Below, one piece after another: positions 48,544 to 57,923 of a stretch of 64,000 bases of DNA. Within the stretch, counting starts at the first letter, position 1; every line of letters begins with the position of its first letter. A program made the position numbers and the translations under genes. This DNA is from Microbacterium immunditiarum (GTDB lineage: Bacteria > Actinomycetota > Actinomycetes > Actinomycetales > Microbacteriaceae): the NCBI RefSeq assembly GCF_013409785.1, contig NZ_JACCBV010000001.1, positions 1,240,001 to 1,304,000 on the forward strand, in the 5' to 3' direction. Under the pieces are notes generated by a model. The model made no database searches, was not told where the DNA came from, and saw only the letters and a program-made list of their open reading frames with translations.

Positions 48544-49032
48544 ATGACCACGATCGAGATCGCCGACGCACGGGTCGTACGACGCGGTCCGATGTTCTGG
48601 GTGTGCCGCTACCTGCCCGGTGAGATCGCCGGGACCGCGGCGCTGGTGCTCGCGGGTCTCGGCGTCACGGTCTGGACCGACGCGCCCATCGCCATCGCAC
48701 TCGCGGGGCTGGTCGGCGCGGTGATCGGCTTCTACGGGGTGCTCGCGGTCACGATCTACTCGGAGCATTCGATCGCTGCACACGGCCGGTCTCGCCGCGG
48801 GACCTTCGCGCTGCTCCTGGCGGAGTTCGGGCCGGTCGAGTTCGTCGACACGCTGCTCATCCGTCCGGCCGCGCTCATGCTCGGCGTGTGGATGGCGCCC
48901 GATCCGACCTGGGGTCTGCTCGCAGGCAAGCTCGCGGCCGACGTCCTGTTCTACGCGGCTGTCGCGAAGTCGCACAGCACCGGCGGCGCACGCGGAGTCC
49001 GCGCCGCGCGCGACCGTCAGACCGTGCCGTAG
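48544..49032 (+). CDS. Small integral membrane protein
   Basis: This 162-residue protein has about four hydrophobic segments ([93 protein letters not shown]). I do not recognise the family. AGAGGAG supports the ATG at 48544 over upstream in-frame starts. Its last 16 bases overlap the end of the convergent upp gene. A TCAACC-type promoter element lies upstream. Confidence 0.75.
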   Translation: MTTIEIADARVVRRGPMFWVCRYLPGEIAGTAALVLAGLGVTVWTDAPIAIALAGLVGAVIGFYGVLAVTIYSEHSIAAHGRSRRGTFALLLAEFGPVEFVDTLLIRPAALMLGVWMAPDPTWGLLAGKLAADVLFYAAVAKSHSTGGARGVRAARDRQTVP

Positions 49033-49649
49033 AGACGGTCGCCGGCGTCGCCGAGCCCGGGCACGATGTAGCCCTTGTCGTTCAGGCGCTCGTCGAGCGC
49101 GCCGAGCACGAGGGTGACGTCGCGATCGCCGACCTGGCGCTCGATCGCGGCGACGCCCTCGGGTGCGCCGAGGAGGCAGATCGCCGTGACGTCCTGTGCG
49201 CCGCGGCGGAACAGGAAGTCGATCGCCATGCCGAGCGAGCCGCCCGTCGCGAGCATCGGGTCGAGCACGAAACACTGACGGTCGCTGAGATCGAGCGGAA
49301 GGCGCTCGGCGTACGTCGTGGGCTCGAGGGTCTCCTCGTTGCGCACCATCCCGAGGAATCCGACCTCGGCGGTCGGCAGCAGCTTGACCATGCCGTCGAG
49401 CATCCCGAGTCCCGCGCGCAGGATCGGCACGACGATCGGTCGAGGCTCGTCGATCTTCACCCCGTTCGTCTTCGAGACAGGTGTCTTGATCTCGATCGGC
49501 GCGACGCGCACGTTGCGCGTGGCCTCGTATGCGAGAAGCGTCACGAGTTCCTCGGTGAGCTGGCGGAACACCGGCGAGGGCGTGCGCTCGTCGCGCAGCA
49601 CGGTGAGCTTGTGCGTGATGAGCGGGTGGTCGGCGACGTGCAGGCGCAT
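49017..49649 (-). CDS. upp: Uracil phosphoribosyltransferase
   Basis: This 210-residue enzyme salvages uracil to UMP with PRPP. Landmarks are [32 protein letters not shown], and the PRPP-binding [12 protein letters not shown]; the uracil-binding C-terminus reads [23 protein letters not shown] (49661-49656) lies 6 bases before the ATG at 49649 with no ribosome-binding site, so leaderless translation is likely. Divergent from tadA. Confidence 0.96.
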   Translation of the reverse strand: MRLHVADHPLITHKLTVLRDERTPSPVFRQLTEELVTLLAYEATRNVRVAPIEIKTPVSKTNGVKIDEPRPIVVPILRAGLGMLDGMVKLLPTAEVGFLGMVRNEETLEPTTYAERLPLDLSDRQCFVLDPMLATGGSLGMAIDFLFRRGAQDVTAICLLGAPEGVAAIERQVGDRDVTLVLGALDERLNDKGYIVPGLGDAGDRLYGTV

Positions 49650-49728
49650 GCACTCAGGTTATCGGGCGCGGCGCGTCGACGAGAGGCCGCAGGGGCAGCG
49701 GATGCGGCATCCGCGTACGCTCTGGGAT

Positions 49729-50187
49729 GTGGACTCGCCGACCGACCTGACCGCGATGCGGCGCGCGCTCGCTCTCGCGGCCGAGGCGGGATCACGCGGC
49801 GACGTTCCGGTCGGCGCAGTGGTGACGGATGCCTCGGGCACGATCATCGGCGAAGGCCTGAACCTCCGCGAGGTCACGAACGACCCCACGGCGCACGCCG
49901 AGGTCGTCGCGCTGCGGGAGGCCGCGGCATCCGTCGGTTCATGGAACCTCGAGGGCTGCACGCTCGTCGTGACGCTCGAGCCGTGCGTCATGTGCGCGGG
50001 GGCCGTGCTGCAGGCCCGCGTGTCGCGGCTCGTGTTCGGCGCGTGGGACGAGAAGGCCGGCGCGGCCGGCTCTGTGTACGACGTCGTGCGCGACCGTCGC
50101 CTGCCGTATCGCGCCGAGGTCGTCGCGGGGGTCGAAGCGGATGCCGCGACCGCGCTGCTGCGGGAGTTCTTCGAGTCCCGGCGCTGA
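49729..50187 (+). CDS. tadA: tRNA-specific adenosine deaminase TadA
   Basis: This 152-residue enzyme makes inosine at the wobble position of tRNA-Arg. Zinc and catalytic residues are visible: His56 and Glu58 in THAEVV-like AHAEVV, and Cys86 and Cys89 in EPCVMCAGA. The C-terminal EVVAGVEADAATALLREFF is typical. The GTG start at 49729 is favoured because TACGCT (49716-49721) lies 7 bases upstream, consistent with a leaderless mRNA; ATG at 49702 or 49756 in the same frame is possible. Confidence 0.93.
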   Translation: MDSPTDLTAMRRALALAAEAGSRGDVPVGAVVTDASGTIIGEGLNLREVTNDPTAHAEVVALREAAASVGSWNLEGCTLVVTLEPCVMCAGAVLQARVSRLVFGAWDEKAGAAGSVYDVVRDRRLPYRAEVVAGVEADAATALLREFFESRR

Positions 50188-50212
50188 CTCTCCCCGCGCG
50201 GCCGGGGCGGCG

Positions 50213-51139
50213 CTACGGCAGGTGAGGCAGCACCTCGCCGCCCAGGTACTCGACGTGGTCGACGTCCTGCAGGTCGAGGAGCTGGAAGTACACGCGGTCG
50301 ATCCCGAACGAGCGGTAGCGGTCGACCCGCTCGGCGATCTCGTCCGGGCCGCCGACGATGTTCGTGCCGTCGCGCACCTCTTCGAGCGTGCGGTTGATGC
50401 GCTCCGCGCGACGCGCGATCTCGGCATCCGACGCACCCGCGAACGTCGACATCGCGATCGAGACTTTGAGCGATCCGGGATCGCGGCCGATGCGCTCGCA
50501 CGCGGCGCGTACGTGGTCGAGGCGCTCTTGGATCCCTTCGTCCTTCGGGAACCCGAGGTTGTACTCGGTCGCGAAGCGGGCGACGAGGTCGGGCGTGCGC
50601 CGCGTGCCGCCGCCGCCGGCGATGAGCGGGATCGGCTGCTGCACGGGCTTCGGCAGCGCCGGGGCGTCGACGAGCGTGTAGTGGCGCCCCGAGAACGAGT
50701 ATGTCTCACCGAGGGGCGTCGACCACAGGCCCGTCACGATCTCGAGCTGCTCCTCGAACGGACCGAAGCGCTTCGCGGGGAAGGGGATGCCGTACGCCTC
50801 GTGCTCGCGCGCCATCCACCCCGCGCCGAGGCCGAGCTCGACGCGGCCTCCCGACATCTCGTCGACCTGCGCGACCTGGATCGCGAGGATGCCCGGGTGG
50901 CGGAACGTGATCGGCGAGACGAGCGTGCCGAGGCGGATGCTGCGCGTCTCGCGCGCGAGCGCGGCGAGCGTCGTCCAGGCGTCGGTGGGGCCGGGCAGCC
51001 CATCACGCAACCCCATCGAGAGGTAGTGGTCCGAGCGGAAGAAGCCCGTGAAGCCGTGGCGTTCGGCGGACTGTGCGAACGCGAGCTGATCGCCGTAGGT
51101 CGCGCCGAGCTGGGGTTCGGTGAAGACGCAGTACTCCAT
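50213..51139 (-). CDS. LLM-class (F420-dependent) flavin oxidoreductase
   Basis: This 308-residue protein has a luciferase-like (beta/alpha)8 barrel: FAQSAERHGFTGFFRSDHYLSMG, TTLAALARETRSIRLGTLVSPITFRHPGILAIQVAQVDEMSGGRVELGLGAGW and PLIAGGGGTRRTPDLVARFA. This form in actinobacteria usually uses F420, which is inferred. The substrate is unknown. AAGACT (51151-51146) lies 6 bases before the ATG at 51139. The following minus-strand genes upstream (CDF transporter and hydrolase) have separate starts. Confidence 0.93.
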   Translation of the reverse strand: MEYCVFTEPQLGATYGDQLAFAQSAERHGFTGFFRSDHYLSMGLRDGLPGPTDAWTTLAALARETRSIRLGTLVSPITFRHPGILAIQVAQVDEMSGGRVELGLGAGWMAREHEAYGIPFPAKRFGPFEEQLEIVTGLWSTPLGETYSFSGRHYTLVDAPALPKPVQQPIPLIAGGGGTRRTPDLVARFATEYNLGFPKDEGIQERLDHVRAACERIGRDPGSLKVSIAMSTFAGASDAEIARRAERINRTLEEVRDGTNIVGGPDEIAERVDRYRSFGIDRVYFQLLDLQDVDHVEYLGGEVLPHLP

Positions 51140-51195
51140 GGAGTCAGTCTTTCAGCGCGTGCACACCGGATCGCACACGCATCCGGTGCGTGGAA

Positions 51196-52164
51196 TCAGT
51201 CGGTCGACTTCAGTACGATCTGATCGGTCGCCGGGTGCGGGTGGTCGCCGCGGAAGACGTCGGGCTCGAGGTAGATGACGCGCGCCGCGGGGACGGTCTT
51301 GCGCACGCGCTTCTCGATGGCGTCGATGTCGTGTGCGATGTCTGCCAGCGCGCGGTCGGTGGCGAACCCGAGCTTCGCGGCGACGAGCAGCTCGTCGGGG
51401 CCGAGGTAGAGCGTCTTGATGTGGATGAGTCGCTCGATCTCGCCGCCTTCACTGATCGCGTCGACGATGAGCCGGTGATCGGATTCGGTTGCCCCCTCGC
51501 CGACGAGCAGGCTCTTCGTCTCGATGCCCAGCACGATCGCGATGAGGATGAGCAGCGTTCCGATCATCAGGGTGCCGATCGCGTCGAACACCGGGTTGCC
51601 CGTGATGACGGTGAGCCCCACGCCGAAGAGCGCGAACACGAGACCCGTGAGGGCCCCGATGTCTTCGAGCAGCACGACCGGCAGCTCGGGCGCCTTCGCG
51701 TGGCGCACGAACGACACCCACGACTGACCCTTCGCTCGCACCAGATTGCTCTCGACGATCGCAGTGCGCAGCGAGAACGACTCCAGGCCGATCGCGACGA
51801 GCAGGACGACGATCGGCAGCCACCACCACTGCTCGTCGAGCGCGTGCGGATGCGTGAGCTTGTCGACGCCCTCGTAGATCGCGAACAGGCCACCGACCGA
51901 GAACAGGATGATCGACACGACGAACGCGTACACGTAGCGCTCGCGGCCGTAGCCGAACGGATGCTCGCGGTCGGCGCGCTTCTTCGCCTGGCGCCCGCCG
52001 AGCAGGAGCAGCAGCTGGTTGCCGGAGTCGGCGACGGAGTGGATGGCCTCGGCGAGCATCGAGGCGGATCCCGAGAGGAACCAGGCGATGAACTTCGCGA
52101 TCGCGATGCCCATGTTCGCCAGGAACGCCGCGATGATGGCCTTGCCGCCGCCGGATGCACTCAT
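51196..52164 (-). CDS. Cation diffusion facilitator (CDF) metal transporter
   Basis: This 322-residue protein has six membrane helices and a C-terminal cytoplasmic domain. The first metal-site motif is His42-x3-Asp46 (EAIHSVADSGNQ). REHPFGYGRERYVYAF is a CDF hallmark linking helices 2 and 3. It probably exports Zn2+, Fe2+ or Mn2+ by proton antiport; the metal cannot be told by eye. TAGACT (52177-52172) lies 7 bases before the ATG at 52164, so the transcript is probably leaderless. Confidence 0.93.
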   Translation of the reverse strand: MSASGGGKAIIAAFLANMGIAIAKFIAWFLSGSASMLAEAIHSVADSGNQLLLLLGGRQAKKRADREHPFGYGRERYVYAFVVSIILFSVGGLFAIYEGVDKLTHPHALDEQWWWLPIVVLLVAIGLESFSLRTAIVESNLVRAKGQSWVSFVRHAKAPELPVVLLEDIGALTGLVFALFGVGLTVITGNPVFDAIGTLMIGTLLILIAIVLGIETKSLLVGEGATESDHRLIVDAISEGGEIERLIHIKTLYLGPDELLVAAKLGFATDRALADIAHDIDAIEKRVRKTVPAARVIYLEPDVFRGDHPHPATDQIVLKSTD

Positions 52165-52224
52165 GGCTCCGAGTCTACGGATCGGCCGCGCGGCTCATGT
52201 TCGCCGACCTGACGCGCCGCGCCG

Positions 52225-53337
52225 TCAGTCGGACGAGCGGATCACGATCTGCTCGGTCGGGGGAGAGGGGTCGGCGGGGCGACCGACGTAGCCGATCACC
52301 TCGAGCAGCGCCTGCCGGAACTGGATCGGGCGCTCGAGGTGCGGCGAGTGCCCGACGCCCTCGAGGCTCAGCTCCCGCACGGTGCCCCCGCGCTCCGCGT
52401 ACAGGCCGAGCACATCGCGCATCTGCGACACCATCTCCTGCGCCGGGGCCGCCTCCTGGCCGGGCCAGCCCGGCACGATGCCGAGCGCGCCGAGGTGGTT
52501 GAGGTCGTAGAACGAGGCATCCGACACGATGGCGTCCGCTGTGCCGTGCACCCACAGCACGGGGGGCTTCTGCGGCAGGTCGACGATGCCCGACACGTTG
52601 AAGTACTTCGGCGCCATCGTGTTGAGCACCCCGACGGTGCCCGCGGCGAACCCGGGCCAGTTCTCGGACGGCACCGAGTCGCCGGGGTAGTTCCCGGTCG
52701 CGGTCGACGTCGACAGGATGGACTCGACCCACACGTCCTCGTGCTCGGTCGTGTAATCGGACGCGACGTAGTGCGCGCGGAAGACGCTGCGCGGCGAGGT
52801 CGGCGCCTCGTCGCTCGTGTCGTGGGCCTCGAGCCGGGCGACGAAGTCGGGATTGCCGGCGCCGCCGCCGCATCCGGCGTCGTCGTCCGTCAGCCGCGTG
52901 CCGTCTCGACGCGTGCCGCCGAAGCCGTACGGGGAGACCGGCGATTCGAGGGTGAGGCTGAGCGTGGGGTGGTCGAGCGCGTACTGCATGACGACGCCGG
53001 CGCCCATCGACCAGCCAACGAGGTGCGCCGTCCGGATCTCGAGCACGTCGAGCGTCGCCTTGACGTCGTCGCTGAAGTCGCGCACGCCGCGGGTCGCGTC
53101 GATCGGCGCGTGCTCGGTGAACCCGTAGCCGCGCAGGTCGATCGCGATCACCCGGAGGTCGGACGGCAGGTGGAGCATCGTCTCCTGCCAGAACAGCGAC
53201 GACGAGCCGTTGCCGTGGATCAGCACCACCGTGCGCTCGGGCGGCGTCGCGGGGTCGTCGCCCGCGCGCTCGAGGATCCCGACGGTGAGTCGGGGCGTCT
53301 CGACCAGTCTTTGAGTGATGCCGTCGAACAGGGTCAT
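52225..53337 (-). CDS. Alpha/beta hydrolase
   Basis: This 370-residue protein has the hydrolase fold: oxyanion LIHGNGSSSLFWQ (His41-Gly42), VIAIDLRGYGFTEH, nucleophile Ser110 in GWSMG, and C-terminal EGVGHSPHLERP with the catalytic His. A cap insertion of about 100 residues after the nucleophile (GCGGGAGNPDFVARLEAHDT...) is unusual. It is an esterase or C-C hydrolase of unknown substrate. GAAGGAC supports the ATG at 53337; a longer frame upstream is not supported. An AT-rich segment at 53380-53393 (TATAGT on the minus strand) may be its -10. Confidence 0.85.
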   Translation of the reverse strand: MTLFDGITQRLVETPRLTVGILERAGDDPATPPERTVVLIHGNGSSSLFWQETMLHLPSDLRVIAIDLRGYGFTEHAPIDATRGVRDFSDDVKATLDVLEIRTAHLVGWSMGAGVVMQYALDHPTLSLTLESPVSPYGFGGTRRDGTRLTDDDAGCGGGAGNPDFVARLEAHDTSDEAPTSPRSVFRAHYVASDYTTEHEDVWVESILSTSTATGNYPGDSVPSENWPGFAAGTVGVLNTMAPKYFNVSGIVDLPQKPPVLWVHGTADAIVSDASFYDLNHLGALGIVPGWPGQEAAPAQEMVSQMRDVLGLYAERGGTVRELSLEGVGHSPHLERPIQFRQALLEVIGYVGRPADPSPPTEQIVIRSSD

Positions 53338-53427
53338 GGCCGGGTCCTTCGCTGAAACGGGGAGGCGCCGTCGCCCCCATATCATGACTATAGACCGGGC
53401 CTGCGGCGGATGTGAATCACCTTTCAG

Positions 53428-53465
53428 GTTCGGCGGATGCCACGCCCGCGGCATCCGCCGAACCG
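53428..53465 (-). terminator. Terminator after the SRPBCC gene
   Basis: GGTTCGGCGGATGCC (53428-53442) pairs perfectly over 15 bp with 53451-53465, 13 bases beyond the SRPBCC stop and before the hydrolase promoter. It again contains the GGATGCC word. Confidence 0.85.
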
Positions 53466-53478
53466 TCGTCTCACGCGG

Positions 53479-54147
53479 TCAGCGCTCGGCCGGCTCGGGC
53501 TCGCCGGTGTAGAAGCGATAGGTCGCATCGGCCGCGGAGTGCGCCGCCTCGGGATCGCCCCCGCCGCGGATGTGGGCTTCGCCCCAGGCCGTCGCGGCCG
53601 CGCGGTAGAACGCCTTTCCTTCGTCGGTGAACGCCCACGCCTCGGCCGTCTCGGGCGTGACGTCGGTGCTCCCGGCGAGGTGCAGCGCGAGGCCGAGGAG
53701 CCCGCCGTCCCAGCCGACGCCGGTGGCGCCGGGGCCGTACGTCTCCCAGAAGCCGGGCGGCACGTCGGCGGTGCGCGCGGTGTGGATGAGCTCGACGCGC
53801 GTCGAGCCGTCGTCGACGCTCTGCAGTACCACGTCGAGCCACGAGACGCCGCCGCCGTACTCCCACGTCACGCGATAGCCGGCGGTCCCGTCGGCCGGGG
53901 GCCGGCATTCGAGCACCTCGCCGCCGGCGTTGCCCTCGAGCTGGTATCGGCCGCCGAGCCGCAGGTCGCCTGACACGGGGAGGAACCAGCGCGGGATGCG
54001 CTCGCCCGACGTCACCGCGTCCCACACGTCGTCGATCGGCGAAGGGTAGGTCTGCGCGAGCGACTGCACGCGCGTCGGCGCACCGTCGAGCTCGTCGTCT
54101 CGCACGCCGCGGTCCACCGCGGCGACCTGTGCGTTCACGTCCACCAT
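53479..54147 (-). CDS. SRPBCC/AHSA1-domain protein
   Basis: This 222-residue START-like protein (AHSA1 type) has a hydrophobic-cavity fold: TYPSPIDDVWDAVTSGERIPRWFLPVSGDLRLGGRYQLEGN, then GYRVTWEYGG and VGWDGGLLGLALHL. It probably binds a hydrophobic ligand or acts as a polyketide-cyclase-like protein. The start at 54147 lies 20 bases after the stop of the ArsR regulator gene, the common ArsR-SRPBCC pair in which the regulator controls the binding protein. Confidence 0.9.
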   Translation of the reverse strand: MVDVNAQVAAVDRGVRDDELDGAPTRVQSLAQTYPSPIDDVWDAVTSGERIPRWFLPVSGDLRLGGRYQLEGNAGGEVLECRPPADGTAGYRVTWEYGGGVSWLDVVLQSVDDGSTRVELIHTARTADVPPGFWETYGPGATGVGWDGGLLGLALHLAGSTDVTPETAEAWAFTDEGKAFYRAAATAWGEAHIRGGGDPEAAHSAADATYRFYTGEPEPAER

Positions 54148-54167
54148 GTCAGTTCTCCTCGTCTTCC

Positions 54168-54557
54168 TCAGGGGGTCGGATCATCGGATGCCTCGTCCTC
54201 CGGCTCGCCGTGCGAAGCCCGCTCCTCGGCCAGACGGCGCTGCCGCCGCCCGCGGGCGAGCTCGGTTCCGAGCGCGTCGAGCTTGGGCTGCCAGAACCGG
54301 CGGAAGGGGTCGAACCACGCGGCCGCCGCTTCGAGCGGGCCGGGGTCGATCGCGTAGAGCCGGCGCGTGCCCTCGGGGCGCACGACCGCGAATCCCGCCT
54401 GTCGCAGCACGCGGAGGTGCTGCGACACCGCGGGATGCGAGATGCCGAACTCGCGCGTCACGACCTCGGCGAGCTCGCCGGACGGGCGCTCGCCGTCGGC
54501 GAGGAGCTCGAGCAGGCGCCGGCGGACCGGATCGCCGAGGACATCGAGGGCGTGCAT
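54168..54557 (-). CDS. ArsR-family transcriptional regulator
   Basis: This 129-residue winged helix protein reads MHALDVLGDPVRRRLLELLADGERPSGELAE, FGISHPAVSQHLRVLRQAGFAVVRPEGTRRLYAID, then a family-typical PFRRFWQPKLDALGTEL. No metal-binding Cys motif is present, as in SRPBCC-linked members of this family. The ATG at 54557 lies 6 bases after a possible AAATAT -10, suggesting a leaderless mRNA. Palindromic sequence in its promoter fits autorepression. Confidence 0.93.
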   Translation of the reverse strand: MHALDVLGDPVRRRLLELLADGERPSGELAEVVTREFGISHPAVSQHLRVLRQAGFAVVRPEGTRRLYAIDPGPLEAAAAWFDPFRRFWQPKLDALGTELARGRRQRRLAEERASHGEPEDEASDDPTP

Positions 54558-54563
54558 GAGTCC

Positions 54564-54602
54564 ATATTTGCATCCGGACTTAATTAAGTCAACGCTTAAT
54601 TA
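54564..54602 (-). promoter_or_regulatory. ArsR promoter and operator
   Basis: A perfect palindrome GACTTAATTAAGTC (54577-54590) overlaps the -35 TTGACT (54592-54587) and the spacer; the -10 candidate AAATAT is at 54569-54564 (17-base spacer). CTTAATTA recurs at 54595-54602, 16 bases from the first copy. This AT-rich island within GC-rich DNA is a strong candidate for ArsR binding. Confidence 0.7.
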
Positions 54603-54614
54603 TGCCAGCCCCGC

Positions 54615-54938
54615 TCATGCCACCGCGGGCTCCGCATCCCGCAGGTCGGTCGGCGCGAGCTCGGGCGGCGCGATGTCGGGCTCGACGGATCGCCGCCGGG
54701 CGACGTCGTCCTCGAGGGCGTGCCACGCCTCGCGCAGCGTCGCGAACCGCCCGGGCCGGGCGGCGCGGTGGACCCACACGACCTCGACGTCTGCACGGCG
54801 GCACTCGACGTAGGCGATGAGGCGCCGTGCGTCGCCTTCGGGGAACGAGCCGTCGACCGCGCACCACGCGCCGTCGCCGATCCACTTCAGTTCGAGGCCA
54901 CCGGCGCTTCGCGCGCCTTCTGACTCACCGAGGGACAT
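54615..54938 (-). CDS. Hypothetical protein, 107 residues
   Basis: This acidic protein begins MSLGESEGARSAGGLELKWIGDG and contains DARRLIAYVECRRADVEVVWVHRAARPGRFATLREAWHALEDD. I do not recognise the family. GGAGGA lies 7 bases before the ATG at 54938, whereas the in-frame ATG at 54944 directly abuts it, so 54938 is preferred. A TCAACC element lies about 95 bases upstream, and the gene is divergent from the DUF6098-like gene. Confidence 0.7.
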   Translation of the reverse strand: MSLGESEGARSAGGLELKWIGDGAWCAVDGSFPEGDARRLIAYVECRRADVEVVWVHRAARPGRFATLREAWHALEDDVARRRSVEPDIAPPELAPTDLRDAEPAVA

Positions 54939-55000
54939 CCTCATCTCCTCCGAGGGGTCGCGCCGGACGTCGCCGGCGGGGAAAGGCTCGTTTAGAGCGT

Positions 55001-55035
55001 GGGCCAACCGTCGAGCATCCGCAGGGGGGTTGACA
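55001..55035 (-). promoter_or_regulatory. TCAACC-type promoter element, copy 3 (mirror orientation)
   Basis: TGTCAACCCCCC is read on the minus strand from 55035, toward the 107-residue protein gene. CACGCT begins 32 bases downstream of TCAA. It faces away from copy 4 in the same divergent region. Confidence 0.4.
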
Positions 55036-55084
55036 CGGCCGCTCCGACCCTCACTCACATGGTTAGCGGTCGGCGCATCCGGAT

Positions 55085-55122
55085 TCAACCCCCTCGTCGC
55101 GCACCGGCAGGCCGCTTAGCTT
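55085..55122 (+). promoter_or_regulatory. TCAACC-type promoter element, copy 4
   Basis: TCAACCCCCTC starts at 55085. TTAGCTT begins 31 bases downstream (-10 TAGCTT, 55117-55122), about 40 bases before the DUF6098-like gene. Confidence 0.5.
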
Positions 55123-55161
55123 CTCGACCGGAGCCACGACCGGCGGGAGCCTGGAGAAGGA

Positions 55162-55608
55162 ATGACGAGAGAACCCCTCATGTGCACGACCTCCCTCGAC
55201 GAGTCGCTCGGCAGCCTCGAGGAGCTCGCGGCGCGCGTGCAGGAGCTCGGCAGGGCGTACGTCCGGTACAGCGAAGGGCCGGAGCGCGACGTCGAGGAGA
55301 GCGTCGACACCGAGAGCGGGCTCACCCTCCCCGGGCTGTCGGTCAACCCCCTGCACCCCGAGGAGTGGTGGACGCGTCCGATCGAGGACTGGCTCGCGCG
55401 CCAGGTCTGCCAGTACCAGGAGCTTCAGGAGAAGAACCCCGACCGCTTCGCGTGGGTGCTGCGGGGGATCGAAGTCGGACGCGGGCCCGACTGCGAGCCT
55501 CTGCTGCGCGGAGTCGTGCCGATCGCGCGGCTCGACGAACGGCTGCTCGACGAAGCGGCCGCGCGCTACGAAGAGCGGTTCGAGGCGGGCAAGGGTCCCG
55601 AGGACTGA
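55162..55608 (+). CDS. DUF6098-like hypothetical protein
   Basis: This 148-residue protein contains SLEELAARVQELGRAYVRYSEGPERD, LPGLSVNPLHPEEWWTRPIEDWLARQVCQY and WVLRGIEVGRGPDCEPLL, which resembles the uncharacterised actinobacterial DUF6098 family. GGAGAAGG lies a few bases before the ATG at 55162. Preceded by a TCAACC-type promoter element. The 3' end is 10 bases from the end of the convergent dehydrogenase gene. Confidence 0.7.
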   Translation: MTREPLMCTTSLDESLGSLEELAARVQELGRAYVRYSEGPERDVEESVDTESGLTLPGLSVNPLHPEEWWTRPIEDWLARQVCQYQELQEKNPDRFAWVLRGIEVGRGPDCEPLLRGVVPIARLDERLLDEAAARYEERFEAGKGPED

Positions 55609-55618
55609 CCCGCGCGCG

Positions 55619-56815
<1,197 letters not shown>

Positions 56816-56816
56816 G

Positions 56817-56993
56817 CTATTCGTGCCGCGCGGCCGGTGCGGGACCGTTCCGCAGCTCCCACACGCGCACGGGTCGCGTGCGGGGCAGGGGGTGGGCCCC
56901 CGCATCCGTCCCCAGCCCCGGCGCTGCCGGACGGGGCTCAGTCACGGGGTGCTCGGTGACGTGCGTCGACATCGGCTTGATCGGGCTTTTCAT
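56817..56993 (-). CDS. Small 58-residue ORF coupled to the zinc dehydrogenase
   Basis: Translation of 58 codons begins MKSPIKPMSTHVTEHPVTEPR and continues as a Pro/Arg-rich sequence. GAGGAGG lies 9 bases before the ATG at 56993, the best ribosome-binding site in this region, and the ORF stop lies 1 base before the dehydrogenase GTG (TAGCGTG). This makes it a real translated leader ORF or short protein, with the dehydrogenase likely translated by re-initiation. No family recognised. Confidence 0.65.
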   Translation of the reverse strand: MKSPIKPMSTHVTEHPVTEPRPAAPGLGTDAGAHPLPRTRPVRVWELRNGPAPAARHE

Positions 56994-57014
56994 GCGCTCT
57001 CAACCTCCTCGACC

Positions 57015-57056
57015 GAGCATGTCCACCCAGGTGCTCGATGACCGAGGGGGTTGACA
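57015..57056 (-). promoter_or_regulatory. TCAACC-type promoter element, copy 5 (mirror orientation)
   Basis: TGTCAACCCCCTC is read on the minus strand from 57056, and CATGCT begins 33 bases downstream of TCAA, before the 58-residue ORF and dehydrogenase. Confidence 0.45.
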
Positions 57057-57072
57057 CTCCGAGTCCCGTCTG

Positions 57073-57111
57073 TCAAGGCCCTCTCGCCGTCCGCGCACCC
57101 CTACGTAGCGT
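57073..57111 (+). promoter_or_regulatory. TCAACC-type promoter element, copy 6 (variant)
   Basis: TCAAGGCCCTC starts at 57073, and GTAGCGT begins 32 bases downstream (-10 TAGCGT, 57106-57111), before the CBS protein gene. The CC after TCAA is GG in this copy. Confidence 0.4.
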
Positions 57112-57147
57112 CGCGAAGTGACAGGCACACTCACAAAGGAGCGGACC

Positions 57148-57561
57148 ATGACCGTCGCAAGAGAAATCATGACCCCCAACCCGCGGTGCGTCGGAGAGAA
57201 CGAGACCCTGGTCGAGGCCGCTCGCCTCATGGCCTCGCTCGACGTGGGCGCGCTGCCGATCTGCGGCGAGGACCAGCGCCTGAAGGGCATGGTGACCGAC
57301 CGCGACATCGTCGTGAAGGTCATCGCGCAGGGAGGCGACCCCGCGTCGACGACCGCCGGATCCCTCGGCGAGGGCAAGCTGGTCACGGTCGGCGCGGACG
57401 ACGACGTGCGCGAGGCGCTCGAGATGATGAGGACCCACCAGGTCCGCCGCCTCCCCGTCATCGACGGCCACGATCTCGTCGGCATCATCAGCCAGGCCGA
57501 CGTCGCCCTCGCACTATCGTCGCAGGAGACGGGTGAGACGGTGGCAGAGATCTCGGAGTGA
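57148..57561 (+). CDS. CBS-domain protein
   Basis: This 137-residue protein has two CBS motifs forming one Bateman module (TVAREIMTPNPRCVGENETLVEAARLMASLDVGALPICGED and GEGKLVTVGADDDVREALEMMRTHQVRRLPVIDGHDLVGIISQADV). Such stand-alone proteins bind adenine nucleotides and often respond to stress or dormancy; ligand not known here. AAAGGAG precedes the ATG at 57148. First gene of a probable four-gene operon (57148-59311). Confidence 0.92.
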   Translation: MTVAREIMTPNPRCVGENETLVEAARLMASLDVGALPICGEDQRLKGMVTDRDIVVKVIAQGGDPASTTAGSLGEGKLVTVGADDDVREALEMMRTHQVRRLPVIDGHDLVGIISQADVALALSSQETGETVAEISE

Positions 57562-57563
57562 GC

Positions 57564-57923
57564 ATGAGCGACGAAAAGCCCCACGTGCCCGCGGGAGGCG
57601 CCGGCGCCGACACCGGGGCGGTCGACAGCGCCTCGATCGATCCCGCTGATCGCGCGGACATCCAGAACATCTCGAGTCAGAACGACATCTCGGGCGTCGG
57701 GACGCGCGCGGCCGACGGGTCGATGGAGACCGACCTCGACGACACCGAGGCCGACCGACAGCCCGATGGCGTCGATCGGCAGGACGGGCCGACCCGCGGG
57801 GTCGCGGACGACAAGCGGGTGACGGATGCCGCGACCGCCGACGACCTGGCGGTGCAGGACTATGAACCGGGGGTCGATCCGGGGTCGTCCGGCTCGAGCA
57901 GATTGGTCGGTGACGACGAGTGA
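57564..57923 (+). CDS. Acidic, disordered hypothetical protein
   Basis: This 119-residue protein is rich in Asp/Gly/Ala (MSDEKPHVPAGGAGADTGA, DPADRADIQNISSQND, DLDDTEADRQPDGVDRQDG) and lacks an evident fold. It starts 2 bases after the CBS gene stop and its stop overlaps the next start (GTGA), so it is co-translated with the membrane protein. Family not recognised. Confidence 0.7.
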   Translation: MSDEKPHVPAGGAGADTGAVDSASIDPADRADIQNISSQNDISGVGTRAADGSMETDLDDTEADRQPDGVDRQDGPTRGVADDKRVTDAATADDLAVQDYEPGVDPGSSGSSRLVGDDE

